NCBI GenBank assembly: GCA_963780545.1
Contig: CAWACK010000008.1
Coordinates: 62,001-126,000, forward strand
Length of the DNA: 64,000 nucleotides
DNA from: UBA8941 sp963780545
Lineage (GTDB): Archaea; Thermoproteota; Bathyarchaeia; TCS64
Direction of reading: 5' to 3'
Positions 1 to 8,941 of this stretch are shown in pieces (the stretch's first letter is position 1; every line of letters begins with the position of its first letter). A model generated the notes under the pieces. It worked only from the letters and a program-made list of their open reading frames with translations. It ran no database searches and was not told the DNA's origin. The position numbers and the translations under genes were made by a program.

Positions 1-2
1 TT

Positions 3-452
3 GGGAACGTATACGGCGTCGGTCTATACACGAACTGGGCTGGTGTGATTCCAAAGTTCGTCGCACAAGGCGTCGAAGGAAAACCCCTTACGGTTTATGG
101 CGACGGGGAAAGTACAAGAGACTTCGTACACGTTGAGGACATCGCGTGTGCAATTATTCTCAGCCTCTCGGCTCAAAATATAAAGAGCGAGACATTTAAC
201 ATAGGAAGCGAGACAACCACAGTTAACGAGATAGCGGACATCGTATCACAGGAAGTTGAGGAAACAACGAAGAAAAGCGTCTTGATTACTAGACTCCCAC
301 CCCGCTTAGGTGAGACTAAGGAGTTCAGTTACGATACCTCGAAAGTCGAGAAGATTCTTGGGTTCAAACCGAGATGGAAACTTAGGGATGGCATTAAACA
401 AATAATCCTTTACAAGCTAAATTCTGATAAACCGGGGATTACAAAAAGTTGA
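3..452 (+). CDS. NAD-dependent sugar-nucleotide epimerase/dehydratase, C-terminal part
   Basis: The gene is cut by the left edge; the open frame runs in from position 3. The visible ~149 residues are the C-terminal half of an extended-SDR enzyme of the UDP-glucose 4-epimerase / dTDP-glucose 4,6-dehydratase type. A NVYG segment is followed by GVIPKFV, then YGDGESTRDFVHVEDIA and FNIGSE, which are the usual substrate-binding landmarks, and LGFKPRW near the end. The Rossmann nucleotide motif and the YxxxK catalytic pair lie outside the window, so the exact sugar cannot be named. Its stop codon abuts the stop of the next, convergent gene with no bases between. Probably serves surface polysaccharide or glycan precursor synthesis (inference). 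Confidence 0.85.
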   Translation, partial: GNVYGVGLYTNWAGVIPKFVAQGVEGKPLTVYGDGESTRDFVHVEDIACAIILSLSAQNIKSETFNIGSETTTVNEIADIVSQEVEETTKKSVLITRLPPRLGETKEFSYDTSKVEKILGFKPRWKLRDGIKQIILYKLNSDKPGITKS

Positions 453-683
453 CTATTCGAGGACGACCATTGTGAGCGTCGACCTCACATGATTGAGGCG
501 CCTAATCTTGCTTGTGATGGCGTCCTTAATCTCCTGCATTGATGGAGCCTCGAGGCGGACAACGAAGTCGTAGACGCCATATACCCCATAAACCTCCTTT
601 ACCTCCGGTATCTCCTTAAGCGCCTTGCTGACGTCTGTTCCTTCTCCGAGGTCGGTATTGATTAATACAAAGGCTACGCTCAT
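453..683 (-). CDS. Stand-alone RAM (Lrp/AsnC ligand-binding) domain protein
   Basis: About 76 residues forming only the ligand-binding/oligomerisation domain of Lrp/AsnC regulators, with no helix-turn-helix. It starts MSVAFVLIN and ends KIRRLNHVRSTLTMVV, typical of SraA-like effector-only proteins that assemble into rings and bind amino acids. I choose the ATG at 683 because it aligns with the start of the paralogue at 38034; an ATG at 707 would add eight extra residues. Compared with that paralogue it carries a local YGVYGVYD doubling where the other has MVYGVYD. Stop codons of this gene and the preceding convergent gene are directly adjacent. Partner regulator unknown. Confidence 0.85.
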   Translation of the reverse strand: MSVAFVLINTDLGEGTDVSKALKEIPEVKEVYGVYGVYDFVVRLEAPSMQEIKDAITSKIRRLNHVRSTLTMVVLE

Positions 684-868
684 GGCTTCACCTGAGTATC
701 TCTTCACTTGAAGGTCATTTAACGTTTTCTAAGAATATTTCCCATGAATTTTTATTCAATATACCATCACATTACTCTAAAGACAGCGACGTTATTCGTC
801 TTTTGTCGAGACAGCTTTCGTCACAACTCTTAATCTCCCCGCTGCGGAGGGTGTTCTAGGCTGAGAAT

Positions 869-2107
869 TTGGGTCTATACAGGGGCGTATCCATTGTCGG
901 GGCGGGTATGACGAGATTCCATAATAAAATCCACGCGGATAAGACGGGTAGGGAGCTTTTCGTGGATGCTGCGTTAGAAGCGACTGCCTCCGTCGATAAA
1001 GGTATCAGGCTCCGGGACGCAGGAGCCCTCTTCTTAGGAAACTTTACGAGCGATGTCTTCGAGGGACAGGGTCATACTGCGGCAGTGACGGCGGATTGGC
1101 TTGGTATTAATCCAATACCTGCCTTCAGAATCGAGGACGCGTGTGCAAGCTCAGGTGCAGCACTCAACCTGGGCGTAATAACGATTGCTTCCGGGATGGC
1201 TGATGTCGTCATCGTTGGCGGTGTAGAAAAGATGAGCCGCCTAAACACGGAGCAGGTTACGGATGCCCTCGCCCTTGCTGCTGATGCCTCATATGAGGTG
1301 TCTGTCGGCTTTACATTCCCCTCAATTTATGGTGCATTGGCTTCTGCTTATTTCAAGAAATATAACGCGACCTGGGAACAGCTCGCAGCTGTCACAATTA
1401 AGAATCATAGGAATGGTGCCCTCAACCCGAAGGCCCATTTCCAGTCCGACATCAAAACCACCGCCATTAAGATTGGTGAGAAGGATGGCAGAACATTCAA
1501 AAATGAACTTGAGTTCCTAAGATCCGACTTCAACCCCGTTGTCGCGTCACCGTTGAGGCTCTTCGATTGCTGCCCGGTCTCAGATGGGGCCGCGGCTGTG
1601 ATCCTCGCAGCAGACGACGTCGCACGGAGATATACCGACACTCCAGTCAAGATCGCTGGGATTGGGCAAGCCTCTGATACAATTGCATTACACAGTCGGT
1701 CCGACTTCACAACTCTCAGAGCCACAGTTAAAGCCGTCAAAGACGCTTACGCAATGGCGGAAGTGAAACCCAAGGACATACAGGTCGCTGATGTGCACGA
1801 CTGTTTCACCATCGCTGAGGTTGTGGCTACGGAGGACCTCGGATTCTTCCCATATGGGCAGGGTGGTAGAGCGGCCGAGGAGGGGCGAACCGCTTTGAAC
1901 GGCGAGTTACCAATCAACCCTGATGGAGGTCTCAAAGCTAAGGGTCATCCCGTCGGGGCAACAGGTGCCGCCATGGCTTACGAGATGTTTAAGCAGCTAC
2001 GCGGCCAAGCAGGTAAACACCAGGTTGAAGGTGTGGAGATTGGACTAGCCCAGAACGTGGGCGCGTCGGGTGCGAGCGTAGCAGTACAGGTATTCAGGAG
2101 GGGTTGA
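869..2107 (+). CDS. Thiolase (acetyl-CoA acetyltransferase, SCP-x type)
   Basis: 412 residues, full length for the archaeal SCP-x-like thiolases that interconvert acetyl-CoA and 3-ketoacyl-CoA. The nucleophilic Cys is Cys92 in EDACASSG, the second active-site block is VHDCFTIAE near residue 310, and the C-terminal GLKAKGHPVGATG block near 365 carries the catalytic His. The start is TTG at 869, matching the family N-terminus (SIVGAGMTRF). The next gene, two bases downstream, is a DUF35 zinc-ribbon/OB protein, the usual partner of archaeal thiolases, which in known cases bridges thiolase to HMG-CoA synthase. No HMG-CoA synthase is in the window; the convergent fused HACD/ECH gene suggests beta-oxidation instead. 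Confidence 0.93.
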   Translation: MGLYRGVSIVGAGMTRFHNKIHADKTGRELFVDAALEATASVDKGIRLRDAGALFLGNFTSDVFEGQGHTAAVTADWLGINPIPAFRIEDACASSGAALNLGVITIASGMADVVIVGGVEKMSRLNTEQVTDALALAADASYEVSVGFTFPSIYGALASAYFKKYNATWEQLAAVTIKNHRNGALNPKAHFQSDIKTTAIKIGEKDGRTFKNELEFLRSDFNPVVASPLRLFDCCPVSDGAAAVILAADDVARRYTDTPVKIAGIGQASDTIALHSRSDFTTLRATVKAVKDAYAMAEVKPKDIQVADVHDCFTIAEVVATEDLGFFPYGQGGRAAEEGRTALNGELPINPDGGLKAKGHPVGATGAAMAYEMFKQLRGQAGKHQVEGVEIGLAQNVGASGASVAVQVFRRG

Positions 2108-2109
2108 GA

Positions 2110-2485
2110 ATGAGTGAGTTTACTACAAAGGTGTTCAATGGGTTTGTATCCCAAGGGAAGTTGATGGGCACTAGATGTAAATCATGTGGTGAGATCCAAA
2201 TTCCGCCTAGGAAGATTCTGTTCAAGGTGCAATTCCCAGCTACAAGAGTGGTTTGAGCTCAAAGGAGAGGGAACATTAGTGGCGGTGACGCTTAATAGAG
2301 TGCCCTCCAGCAGCTTCAGGGACAAGTCACCCTATGCAGTGGGCATTGTTCGACTCGACGAGGGACCCTCCATCTCGGGGCTAATGGAAGTGGAGAAGCC
2401 CGAAACATTGGAGGTCGGGGTGAGAATGAGATTCATACCAATAAAGGATGGGGAGAAGACTATCCTTGGCTTCAAATTCCCCTAG
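2110..2485 (+). CDS. DUF35 zinc-ribbon/OB acyl-CoA partner protein, frameshifted
   Basis: Small DUF35 protein expected to hold the partner thiolase and channel acyl-CoA. From ATG 2110 the first frame reads GKLMGTRCKSCGEIQIPPRKI; after one surplus base at about 2218 the next frame continues CSRCNSQLQEWFELKGEG, giving the complete four-Cys ribbon (CxxC, CxxC) followed by the OB-fold to 2485. Read with the frame corrected the protein is about 124 residues, the normal size. Without correction the first frame ends after ~45 codons. Only 2 bp separate it from the thiolase, so co-transcription is near certain. The shift is most simply a sequencing error; a true mutation would break the zinc site. 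Confidence 0.85.
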
Positions 2486-2487
2486 TG

Positions 2488-4314
2488 TTACTCGCCTGTG
2501 AAGACTGGTTTTCGCTTCTCCTTGAAGGCTGAGACGCCCTCTATGAAGTCCTTGGTTTCGAATATCTTTGAAAACTCCTCCGCCTCGGAGTTGATTGACT
2601 CCTCCTTGGGACTCGGGTTAGTCAGCCTTTTCACGGCCATGATGACCGTTGGGGATCCTGATGCTAACCTTGCTGCGAACTCGTCGGCTTTAACGGTAAA
2701 TTCAGCTGAGGGGAAAACCCTGTCGATGAGGCCTAACTGCTTCGCTTCCTCCGCTGTGATTGTGTCGCCAGTGACGATAAGGAGCTTCGCTCTCTGCTTC
2801 CCGATCAATTTGGCAAGGATCTGTGTACCACCCCAACCGGGGATAACTCCTAGGTTTGCCTCAGGTTGACCCAGCTTTGCCTTGTCGCTTGCGACCCTGA
2901 AGTCACACCAGGAAGCGAGTTCGCACCCACCACCGAGGGCGAAGCCATTGATTGCTGCTAATGTGGGCTTTCTTGCAGCCTTGATCTTCATCATCGCATT
3001 GTGGCCAGCCCTACTGTATTCTCGTGCCTTAGTTGAGGTAAGTTTGCTTAGCTCGTCGATATCAGCGCCAGCCGAGAAGGCTCGGTCGCCAGCGCCTGTG
3101 ATTACTATACATCGAACCGCCTTTTCTTTATCCGCCTTCTCAACGGCGTCAGCGACTGTGTTTAGCATCTCGGAGGTTATTGAGTTGAGTTTGCTGGGTC
3201 GATTCAAGGTGATCTTTAGTATCCCGTTCTTGGTCTCCGTGAGAATTGGCTTATCTTCTATGCCAACGCCTGCCTCTATGCGTGCCTTGAGTTCGAAGGG
3301 CCCCATCGGGATGTTAGCACCCAATTTTATGGCGAGATCGACTGACCCGGGGTCAGCTATTCCTTCGGCGACTAGCCTCTCCGCCTCAGCTATGAAGGGC
3401 TTCAGGAGAGTTGTTGGGTCGAAACCCTTTGCTTGTTCCTCCTTTACCTCCGGTTTTCCGTAGACATAGAATCCTTCTCCAGTCTTTCTGCCTAGCTTTC
3501 TCTCTTCGAAGAGTTGTCTTATTGGCTCCGCCGCACGGTAGGCTGCTCCGAGGTTATCTTCAAAAACTCTTAGGATGTTGTAGGTGATATCGAGGCCGAT
3601 GAGGTCAGCAAGCATGAAGGGCCCCATCGGCATTCCCGCTCCGTACTGCATCGCTGCGTCGACCTGCTCCTTCGTGTATCCCTGGTTAAGGAGCTTCGCC
3701 GCATCGTTTAGATAAGTTATAAGAACACGGTTGACGATGAACCCTGGGGCGTCACGTTTGACGATGACCGGAGTCTTTCCCAGTTTCTCAGCTAGTACTT
3801 TGACGGTGGCGATGGTCTCCTGACTCGTCTTCTCCCCTGGGATAATCTCTACTAGCTTCAAGATGTTGGGAGGGTTGAAGAAGTGCATCCCAACGAAGCG
3901 CTCAGGGTTTGAGACAGCTTTAGCCATTTCAGTGATGCTGAGACTGCTCGTGTTGGTTGCCAGGATGGCGTCGGATTTCGCATGCTTTGATACCTCGCTC
4001 CAGACGGCGTGTTTGATCTCCATTTTCTCTGGGACAGCCTCTACGACGAGGTCGACCTCTCTGACGGCGTCAGGGAGGCTGAGCGTCATTTTGATCCTAC
4101 CGAGGACGAGTGAGACATCTTCCTGCTTTATCCTCCCCCTTTCGACTAGGCGGGCTAGATTCTTCTCTATACCCGCTTTAGCGCTGTCTAGGAAGCTCTG
4201 CTCTATGTCCCTGATGGTGACCTGTAGACCCGCCTGGGCCGCTATCTGGGCTATTCCATGGCCCATGACGCCTGCTCCGAGGACTGCGATCCTTGTAACC
4301 TCTTCGGGTTTCAT
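2488..4314 (-). CDS. Fused 3-hydroxyacyl-CoA dehydrogenase / enoyl-CoA hydratase
   Basis: 608 residues with two enzymes in one chain. Residues ~1-290 are an NAD-dependent 3-hydroxyacyl-CoA dehydrogenase: Rossmann GAGVMGHG at the N-terminus, catalytic His in GMHFFNPP, and the C-terminal dimerisation domain with MPMGPFMLADLIGLD. Residues ~350-608 are a crotonase-fold enoyl-CoA hydratase with the oxyanion-hole segments AFSAGADI and ALGGGCELA and the acid-base region QPEANLGVIPGWGGTQ. This dehydrogenase-first order is the one known from archaea, where it turns crotonyl-CoA into acetoacetyl-CoA either in beta-oxidation or in autotrophic 4-hydroxybutyrate cycles. It converges on the thiolase/DUF35 pair with 2 bp between genes and lies near etfBA, favouring beta-oxidation. 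Confidence 0.94.
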   Translation of the reverse strand: MKPEEVTRIAVLGAGVMGHGIAQIAAQAGLQVTIRDIEQSFLDSAKAGIEKNLARLVERGRIKQEDVSLVLGRIKMTLSLPDAVREVDLVVEAVPEKMEIKHAVWSEVSKHAKSDAILATNTSSLSITEMAKAVSNPERFVGMHFFNPPNILKLVEIIPGEKTSQETIATVKVLAEKLGKTPVIVKRDAPGFIVNRVLITYLNDAAKLLNQGYTKEQVDAAMQYGAGMPMGPFMLADLIGLDITYNILRVFEDNLGAAYRAAEPIRQLFEERKLGRKTGEGFYVYGKPEVKEEQAKGFDPTTLLKPFIAEAERLVAEGIADPGSVDLAIKLGANIPMGPFELKARIEAGVGIEDKPILTETKNGILKITLNRPSKLNSITSEMLNTVADAVEKADKEKAVRCIVITGAGDRAFSAGADIDELSKLTSTKAREYSRAGHNAMMKIKAARKPTLAAINGFALGGGCELASWCDFRVASDKAKLGQPEANLGVIPGWGGTQILAKLIGKQRAKLLIVTGDTITAEEAKQLGLIDRVFPSAEFTVKADEFAARLASGSPTVIMAVKRLTNPSPKEESINSEAEEFSKIFETKDFIEGVSAFKEKRKPVFTGE

Positions 4315-4389
4315 GGATAATCAACCAGACTACCACAGTTTGGCTTAAAGCGTTTTTCGGATGTTATCTAACATCTCGAGGTCTGAGTG

Positions 4390-5463
4390 TCAGAGCGCAA
4401 GATGTGGTTTACTTCCGATCAAGTATCCAATTAGGAGCATTAGGATTAAACCGACGACGCTCATAATGAGGTAGTCCTGCTTTGTACTCTTGAGTTCATC
4501 CTCTAGTTGTTTAATGTTGGTCTCTTGAAGCTGGTTCACGTTGAGGACCGTATTGAAGTCGTTCTCCAGCTGTTTGTTATTGGCTTGGAGGGCGTCGTAA
4601 TTCGTCTTAAGGTCTGGGTATTTATTTGCCGTCTTAGCCGTGGAGTTCAAGTTGAGGTACAGGATGTCTATCAGCTTGGGTTGCTCGAACTCGTAGTAGT
4701 TCTGTATCAAATCTAGGGCGTTGATGTAGTCGCCTTTGATGATCGTGGAGTTGATGTCGTTAAGAATTTTAGCGTAGTAGTCTTTACCTATCTGGACCTG
4801 ATCACTGTTTATGTTTTTAATCTGCGATATCTCTTCCTTGATATCCAGCAATTTTCCTTTTAGATACTCCTGCTTAACGAAGTCGATTACATAGTATAGG
4901 TTCCTCTGAGTCTGAACCCTCTGCCCCACATTTAGTTGATAGACTCCATCCTTGTCGGAGTAGGTTTGGACGAAAACGTTGACTCTGAAGTATAGGACCA
5001 AGTTCTCGTCGGGACGAACCCCCAGCACCTCATACCCTTTTGTGAGGTTGTAAGTGAGGTTCATCTCAATCTTCCCCGTCTGTGGAGGTATCTTAATTGA
5101 ATAGTATTGATCGATTTGCGTGTTGTTGATCGATGTTGTGTAACCCACAGATTGTCCGCCGTAGAATAGTTGACCCTCTTTGCGTAGCTCAAAGTCGGCC
5201 TCGACGGTGAAGTTTCCGGAGTACCTCACGTTAGGCTCAGAGGCATTCACGATCTGCCCCTGGGCCACGTTGACTCCTAGGTTCTGGATCGTAACATTGA
5301 AGACGCATTTGTCGCCGGAGGTGAGTTGGTTTAAGTAGGGCTGGGGTTTTATGATGGTCGTTATACTCACAAGACTCGTCGCCGTGACACAGTGTGCTAC
5401 TCCCTGGATGTTTAGGAGAACGATGATGAGAAAGACTAAGCAAACGATCCATTTTTTAGGCAT
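4390..5463 (-). CDS. Secreted, C-terminally membrane-anchored surface protein with coiled coil
   Basis: 357 residues of unrecognised family. An N-terminal signal peptide (residues ~4-25, strongly hydrophobic after two lysines) leads to a beta-rich extracellular part with several N-glycosylation sequons, for example NVT and NST. A predicted coiled coil (~290-330, repeated NNKQLEND / QLEDELKS) follows and then a C-terminal transmembrane helix (~333-352). The first ~150 residues resemble NEW3/CARDB-type Ig-like adhesive repeats in character (FNVTIQNLGVN), though I cannot assign it firmly. The arrangement is that of an S-layer-associated or cell-surface protein. Flanked by divergent etfB and the convergent fatty-acid module; no obvious functional link. 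Confidence 0.75.
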   Translation of the reverse strand: MPKKWIVCLVFLIIVLLNIQGVAHCVTATSLVSITTIIKPQPYLNQLTSGDKCVFNVTIQNLGVNVAQGQIVNASEPNVRYSGNFTVEADFELRKEGQLFYGGQSVGYTTSINNTQIDQYYSIKIPPQTGKIEMNLTYNLTKGYEVLGVRPDENLVLYFRVNVFVQTYSDKDGVYQLNVGQRVQTQRNLYYVIDFVKQEYLKGKLLDIKEEISQIKNINSDQVQIGKDYYAKILNDINSTIIKGDYINALDLIQNYYEFEQPKLIDILYLNLNSTAKTANKYPDLKTNYDALQANNKQLENDFNTVLNVNQLQETNIKQLEDELKSTKQDYLIMSVVGLILMLLIGYLIGSKPHLAL

Positions 5464-5627
5464 TTCAATATCGTTCTCCGCTTAAGGGCGCTCTTAAAGT
5501 CTTGGTTTAGGCTAACCTCGCTTGAGCTGAGCTCATAGCTACTTCGTCAATGGTCGAAGAAAGGTTCTAAGAATGAGTGAAAAGAGATAAAAAGGGCGCG
5601 CATTGGAAGGCTTCAAGGCTGATTAAG

Positions 5628-6419
5628 GTGACAAGGATAATAGTCCTCACCAAGGATATACCCGATCTAAGCGAAGTAAAAATTGACCCTTCAACGAGGC
5701 GTCCTCATACTGAGTCTGCGAAGAGGAGGCTTAACGACCTTGATAAGCGGGCTTTGGAGGCCGCCATCAAGGTTAAGGAAGCATCTGGGGCCGAGGTCGT
5801 GACCCTCTCCTTTGGCGACGAGAGGACGAAGACCAGCCTCTTGGAGGCACTCGCCATGGGAGCAGACGCCGCTTACATCGTGAGTGATCCCGGCTTAAAG
5901 GGAATCGATGCCTACGCGACGAGTATTGTTCTTGAATCGGCTATTCGCAAAATAGGGTCATATGATCTCGTCCTCGCTGGGGAGCTCGCGATGGACAGTA
6001 TGGGTGCCCAGGTCGGCCCAAGGGTCGCTGAACTCCTCGGCGTCCCCCAGGTCACCTATGTAAAGGAGTTGAAGCTGGAGGCGGGCAAGTTTAGGGCTGT
6101 TAGAGATCTTGAGGACTTCGATGAGGTTGTTGAAGCCGAGCCACCCTTCCTAGCGACCGTAGTCAGGGAGATCAATGAACCCAGGATACCTAGCCTGATG
6201 AATATAATGAAGGCGAAGAAAAAGCCGTTGACGGAGTGGAACGCGGAGGCTCTCGGAATCAAGGCAGAGGATCTCCAGGCATCATCTAGAGTTGTGGTAC
6301 TAGATGCGCAGGCTCCGGAGGTTAAGAGGAAGCGCATCATCATAAAGGCTGAAAGCGTCGAGGAGGCCGTGGATAAGCTGGTCTCTGCTTTGTCGGATGA
6401 AGGCGTCTTGGAGGATTAG
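5628..6419 (+). CDS. etfB: Electron transfer flavoprotein beta subunit
   Basis: About 263 residues, the normal size for EtfB, which with EtfA takes electrons from acyl-CoA dehydrogenases or related flavoenzymes. The N-terminus reads TRIIVLTKDIPDLSEVKIDP, the AMP-binding GADAAYIVSD and the signature-like LAGELAMDSMGAQVGPRVAELLG follow. I place the start at GTG 5628 because family members begin directly with this strand; an in-frame GTG at 5577 would add 17 basic residues and would run over a GCGCGC intergenic element. etfA starts 3 bp after this stop, so the two are one operon. The quinone oxidoreductase partner is not in the window. Confidence 0.9.
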   Translation: MTRIIVLTKDIPDLSEVKIDPSTRRPHTESAKRRLNDLDKRALEAAIKVKEASGAEVVTLSFGDERTKTSLLEALAMGADAAYIVSDPGLKGIDAYATSIVLESAIRKIGSYDLVLAGELAMDSMGAQVGPRVAELLGVPQVTYVKELKLEAGKFRAVRDLEDFDEVVEAEPPFLATVVREINEPRIPSLMNIMKAKKKPLTEWNAEALGIKAEDLQASSRVVVLDAQAPEVKRKRIIIKAESVEEAVDKLVSALSDEGVLED

Positions 6420-6422
6420 GTA

Positions 6423-7340
6423 ATGAAGGCGATCACTTACTCAGAGAACACGGAGCTCTCCCTGCAGCTTCTAGGTAAGGCGCTAGAACTATCTGGAGTA
6501 GGAGCATCAGCGGTAGCCTCAAACCATGAACAGGCCAAAGTCCTGTCCTGCAGTGGCGCCTCTAAGGTCTATTTGATCAAGGAAACAAATACCGACTTTT
6601 TGAAGAGTGGTATCTTGGAGGCTGTTGGAAGGGAGTCTGCTGACATTGTTTTAATTGGCTCCACTAAGAGGGGGAGGGAACTTGCGCCAAGAGTCGCATC
6701 AGCACTGAAGGCAGGTTACTCAGGTGACTGTTTCGAGATACAACCAGATGAAGGCGCTTTCAGGGTGAAGAGGTTCGCCTACGGTGGATCGACCATAGCA
6801 ACGGAGCTAATTAAAGGAAAGCCGGCGGTGGTTACAGTCCCAGCTAGGACCTTCCAGAAGCCCGAGGGGGAGGTAATTAGCGGTGAGATCGTCGAGTTGA
6901 ACGTCGCCTCAGCTGTTTCTAGGATTAAGGTATTGGAGAGACGTCCGAAGAACACCGGCGATGCTGGACTCGAGAGTGCGAAGATCATCGTCTCCGCTGG
7001 CAGGGGCTTCAAAAAGCGCGAGGATCTTAAGCTCCTTGAAGACCTCGCCTCAGAACTCAATGCCAAGATGGGTTGCTCCCGCCCTATCTCCGCGGACCTA
7101 GGTTGGATGGATCAGTGGGTCGGAATCAGCGGCAAGAAAGTGGCGCCACGCCTATACGTTGCCTGCGGGGTCTCTGGAACCATACAGCACGCGGCGGGGA
7201 TCAGGGACAGTCAGATTATCGTCAGCGTCAACAGTGACGAGTCCGCGGGAATCCATGAAATAAGTGACTACAGCATAGTTGGCGACATCTACGTCGTTCT
7301 CCCAGCGCTGACTAAGGCGCTTAGAGAGCGCGGCAAGTAG
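6423..7340 (+). CDS. etfA: Electron transfer flavoprotein alpha subunit
   Basis: 305 residues, full length. The N-terminal domain ends near residue 170 and the C-terminal FAD domain shows the expected order: IIVSAGRGFKKREDL, then SRPISADLGWMD, then the FAD-binding CGVSGTIQHAAGIRDSQIIVSVNSDESAGI block, and the final DYSIVGDIYVVLPAL. The ATG at 6423 follows the etfB stop by 3 bp. It forms the heterodimer with EtfB that carries electrons out of acyl-CoA oxidation, in keeping with the thiolase and HACD/ECH genes 4 kb upstream. Terminates with TAG, showing this organism uses TAG as an ordinary stop. Confidence 0.95.
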   Translation: MKAITYSENTELSLQLLGKALELSGVGASAVASNHEQAKVLSCSGASKVYLIKETNTDFLKSGILEAVGRESADIVLIGSTKRGRELAPRVASALKAGYSGDCFEIQPDEGAFRVKRFAYGGSTIATELIKGKPAVVTVPARTFQKPEGEVISGEIVELNVASAVSRIKVLERRPKNTGDAGLESAKIIVSAGRGFKKREDLKLLEDLASELNAKMGCSRPISADLGWMDQWVGISGKKVAPRLYVACGVSGTIQHAAGIRDSQIIVSVNSDESAGIHEISDYSIVGDIYVVLPALTKALRERGK

Positions 7341-7378
7341 AGCCAACTCTTTTCTTCCCTAAACTCAAGTCTATCTTT

Positions 7379-8158
7379 GTGCCACTAGACGAGGATGTTT
7401 TAGCCACAATTCGTGAAGCGGCTAAGCTGATTCAGGAGTCTAAATATGTTACAGCTTTGACTGGCGCTGGGGTTTCAGTCGAGAGTGGTATACGTCCTTT
7501 CAGGGGCCCGGGTGGGCTGTGGACGGAGTTTGGGGAGCCTCCGATGAATGGCTACAGGAGGTTCGAGGAGGATCCGAGGAGATACTGGGAGGAGATGCTT
7601 CACTCGGCGAGGGTGAGTAGGTTCGGGAGCAGTTTAGAGGAGGCGAGACCGAATCCCAGCCACTACGCCTTCGCGGAACTTGAGGCCATGGGTTTGCTCC
7701 GTTCTCTTGTTACTCAGAACATCGATAATCTCCACTTTGAGGCGGGGAGCGTGAATGTTATCGAGATCCATGGGAACCGGCTTAAACTTAGGTGTGTTCA
7801 GTGTGGTTCCAGGTTTCCTAGGCTGGACTTCGATCTCTCGATTTTGCCTCCGAAGTGTCCCAGCTGCGGCGGAGTCGTGAAGGATGATGTGGTAATGTTC
7901 GGTGAACCTATCCCAAGAGAAGTTCTTAGGGCCTGCTTAGAGGAGGCAAATAGGAGTGACTGCATGATTGTTGCGGGGACATCTGCTGTCGTCTACCCTG
8001 CCGCGGGGCTGCCTGTGACAGTGAAGGAGAGAGGTGGAGCGATTGTAGAGATTAATCCGCTGAAAAGTGAATTAACCGACATTTGCGATGCGTCGATTAG
8101 AGCGCCGTCGGGTGAGGCAATGCCAGCTCTCGTAGATAGGTTAAAAAAATCACGTTAA
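7379..8158 (+). CDS. cobB: SIR2-family NAD-dependent protein deacylase (sirtuin)
   Basis: 259 residues, typical for a compact prokaryotic sirtuin that removes acyl groups from lysine using NAD. Visible landmarks are the NAD motif TGAGVSVESGI (about residues 28-38), PFRG, the TQNIDNLH motif, the catalytic His in IEIHGN, a four-Cys zinc module (CVQC and CPSC), VVMFGEP and AGTSAVVYPAAG. The Tyr-x-x-Arg pair of class III desuccinylases is not evident in the corresponding helix, so deacetylation is more likely than desuccinylation (inference). Start is GTG at 7379, 38 bp after etfA, possibly in the same transcript. It could counter acyl-CoA-driven protein acylation from the neighbouring pathway. 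The end overlaps the convergent deacetylase by 9 bp. Confidence 0.93.
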   Translation: MPLDEDVLATIREAAKLIQESKYVTALTGAGVSVESGIRPFRGPGGLWTEFGEPPMNGYRRFEEDPRRYWEEMLHSARVSRFGSSLEEARPNPSHYAFAELEAMGLLRSLVTQNIDNLHFEAGSVNVIEIHGNRLKLRCVQCGSRFPRLDFDLSILPPKCPSCGGVVKDDVVMFGEPIPREVLRACLEEANRSDCMIVAGTSAVVYPAAGLPVTVKERGGAIVEINPLKSELTDICDASIRAPSGEAMPALVDRLKKSR

Positions 8159-8941
8159 TTTCTTCCGGGTCCAATCCGCTACTTCTTTACCCGTGGCGAA
8201 CCAAACATCGCCCTTTTGCTCCATCTCGGTGATTAGCTTTTCGAGCATATCCAGTCTGCTAATCCTACCGGTAGCCTGGGGGTGGCAGGTGAGACCGAAG
8301 TATCGACCAAGACGGTGGATTCCCTCGAACTCCGGCTTCCACTCCTTATAGGCGTCCTCGGGGCTGCGGCGGTAAGTGTCATACTGGGGCCAGTCGTCTA
8401 GCATCCACTCGATGGGGAGCTCTACTAGGCCGGTGGGTTTCCCACGCCACTCGAGCATGTAGGGCATGTCGTTGTCCATGAAGTCGCTGTCATACTTGAA
8501 GCCAAACTGCTTGATTCGGTCGATGGTGCGGTCGCTGATGAGCCAATAGGGAGCGCGGAAGCCTTCGGGTTTAACGCCGAACTTCTTTAAGGTTGTTAGG
8601 CTCTTCTCAAAGACACTCTCCTCTAGCTCCCAGCTTAGCTCGGCGAGGCGCTCGTGGGTGTAGCCGTGGGCGCCTACCTCGTGACCGTGCTCGATTATTG
8701 ACTTTACTGACTCTGGGTACCTGTCAGCAGTCCAACCGGGGACGAAGAACGTCGCTTTGAGTTTATGGCGGTCGAGCATCTCTAGGATGCGTGGGATTGC
8801 CACATTCGGGGCGAAGCGTCCCCTACTCTGGTTGACTATATCTAGTGGGGTACGCCATATGGTGGCGCTGTCCGAGTCGTAGTCGAAGGAGAGATTCACA
8901 CAACACTTGTATCCGTCGGGCCAGAAACCCATCCAATTCAC
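8150..8941 (-). CDS. Polysaccharide deacetylase (NodB / carbohydrate esterase 4)
   Basis: 263 residues with a full NodB homology domain. The metal-binding first motif is FDYDSDSA near residue 20, the His pair lies in GHEVGAHGYTHE, and the third block is EGFRAPYW, all in the expected order. The arrangement (MDNDMPYMLE and the long C-terminal WFATGKEVADW) resembles the Helicobacter PgdA-like subgroup, whose members act on peptidoglycan or small amidated sugars or purine derivatives. No signal peptide is visible, so it is probably cytoplasmic. Two ATG codons (8941, 8932) are possible starts; I take the first. An unusual ~280 bp gap with inverted repeats lies upstream. Confidence 0.9.
   Translation of the reverse strand: MNWMGFWPDGYKCCVNLSFDYDSDSATIWRTPLDIVNQSRGRFAPNVAIPRILEMLDRHKLKATFFVPGWTADRYPESVKSIIEHGHEVGAHGYTHERLAELSWELEESVFEKSLTTLKKFGVKPEGFRAPYWLISDRTIDRIKQFGFKYDSDFMDNDMPYMLEWRGKPTGLVELPIEWMLDDWPQYDTYRRSPEDAYKEWKPEFEGIHRLGRYFGLTCHPQATGRISRLDMLEKLITEMEQKGDVWFATGKEVADWTRKKLT

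Noticed and set aside
5577..5627. GTG start giving EtfB 17 extra residues
   Set aside because: Extension is basic, unlike family, and overlaps a GCGCGC intergenic element.
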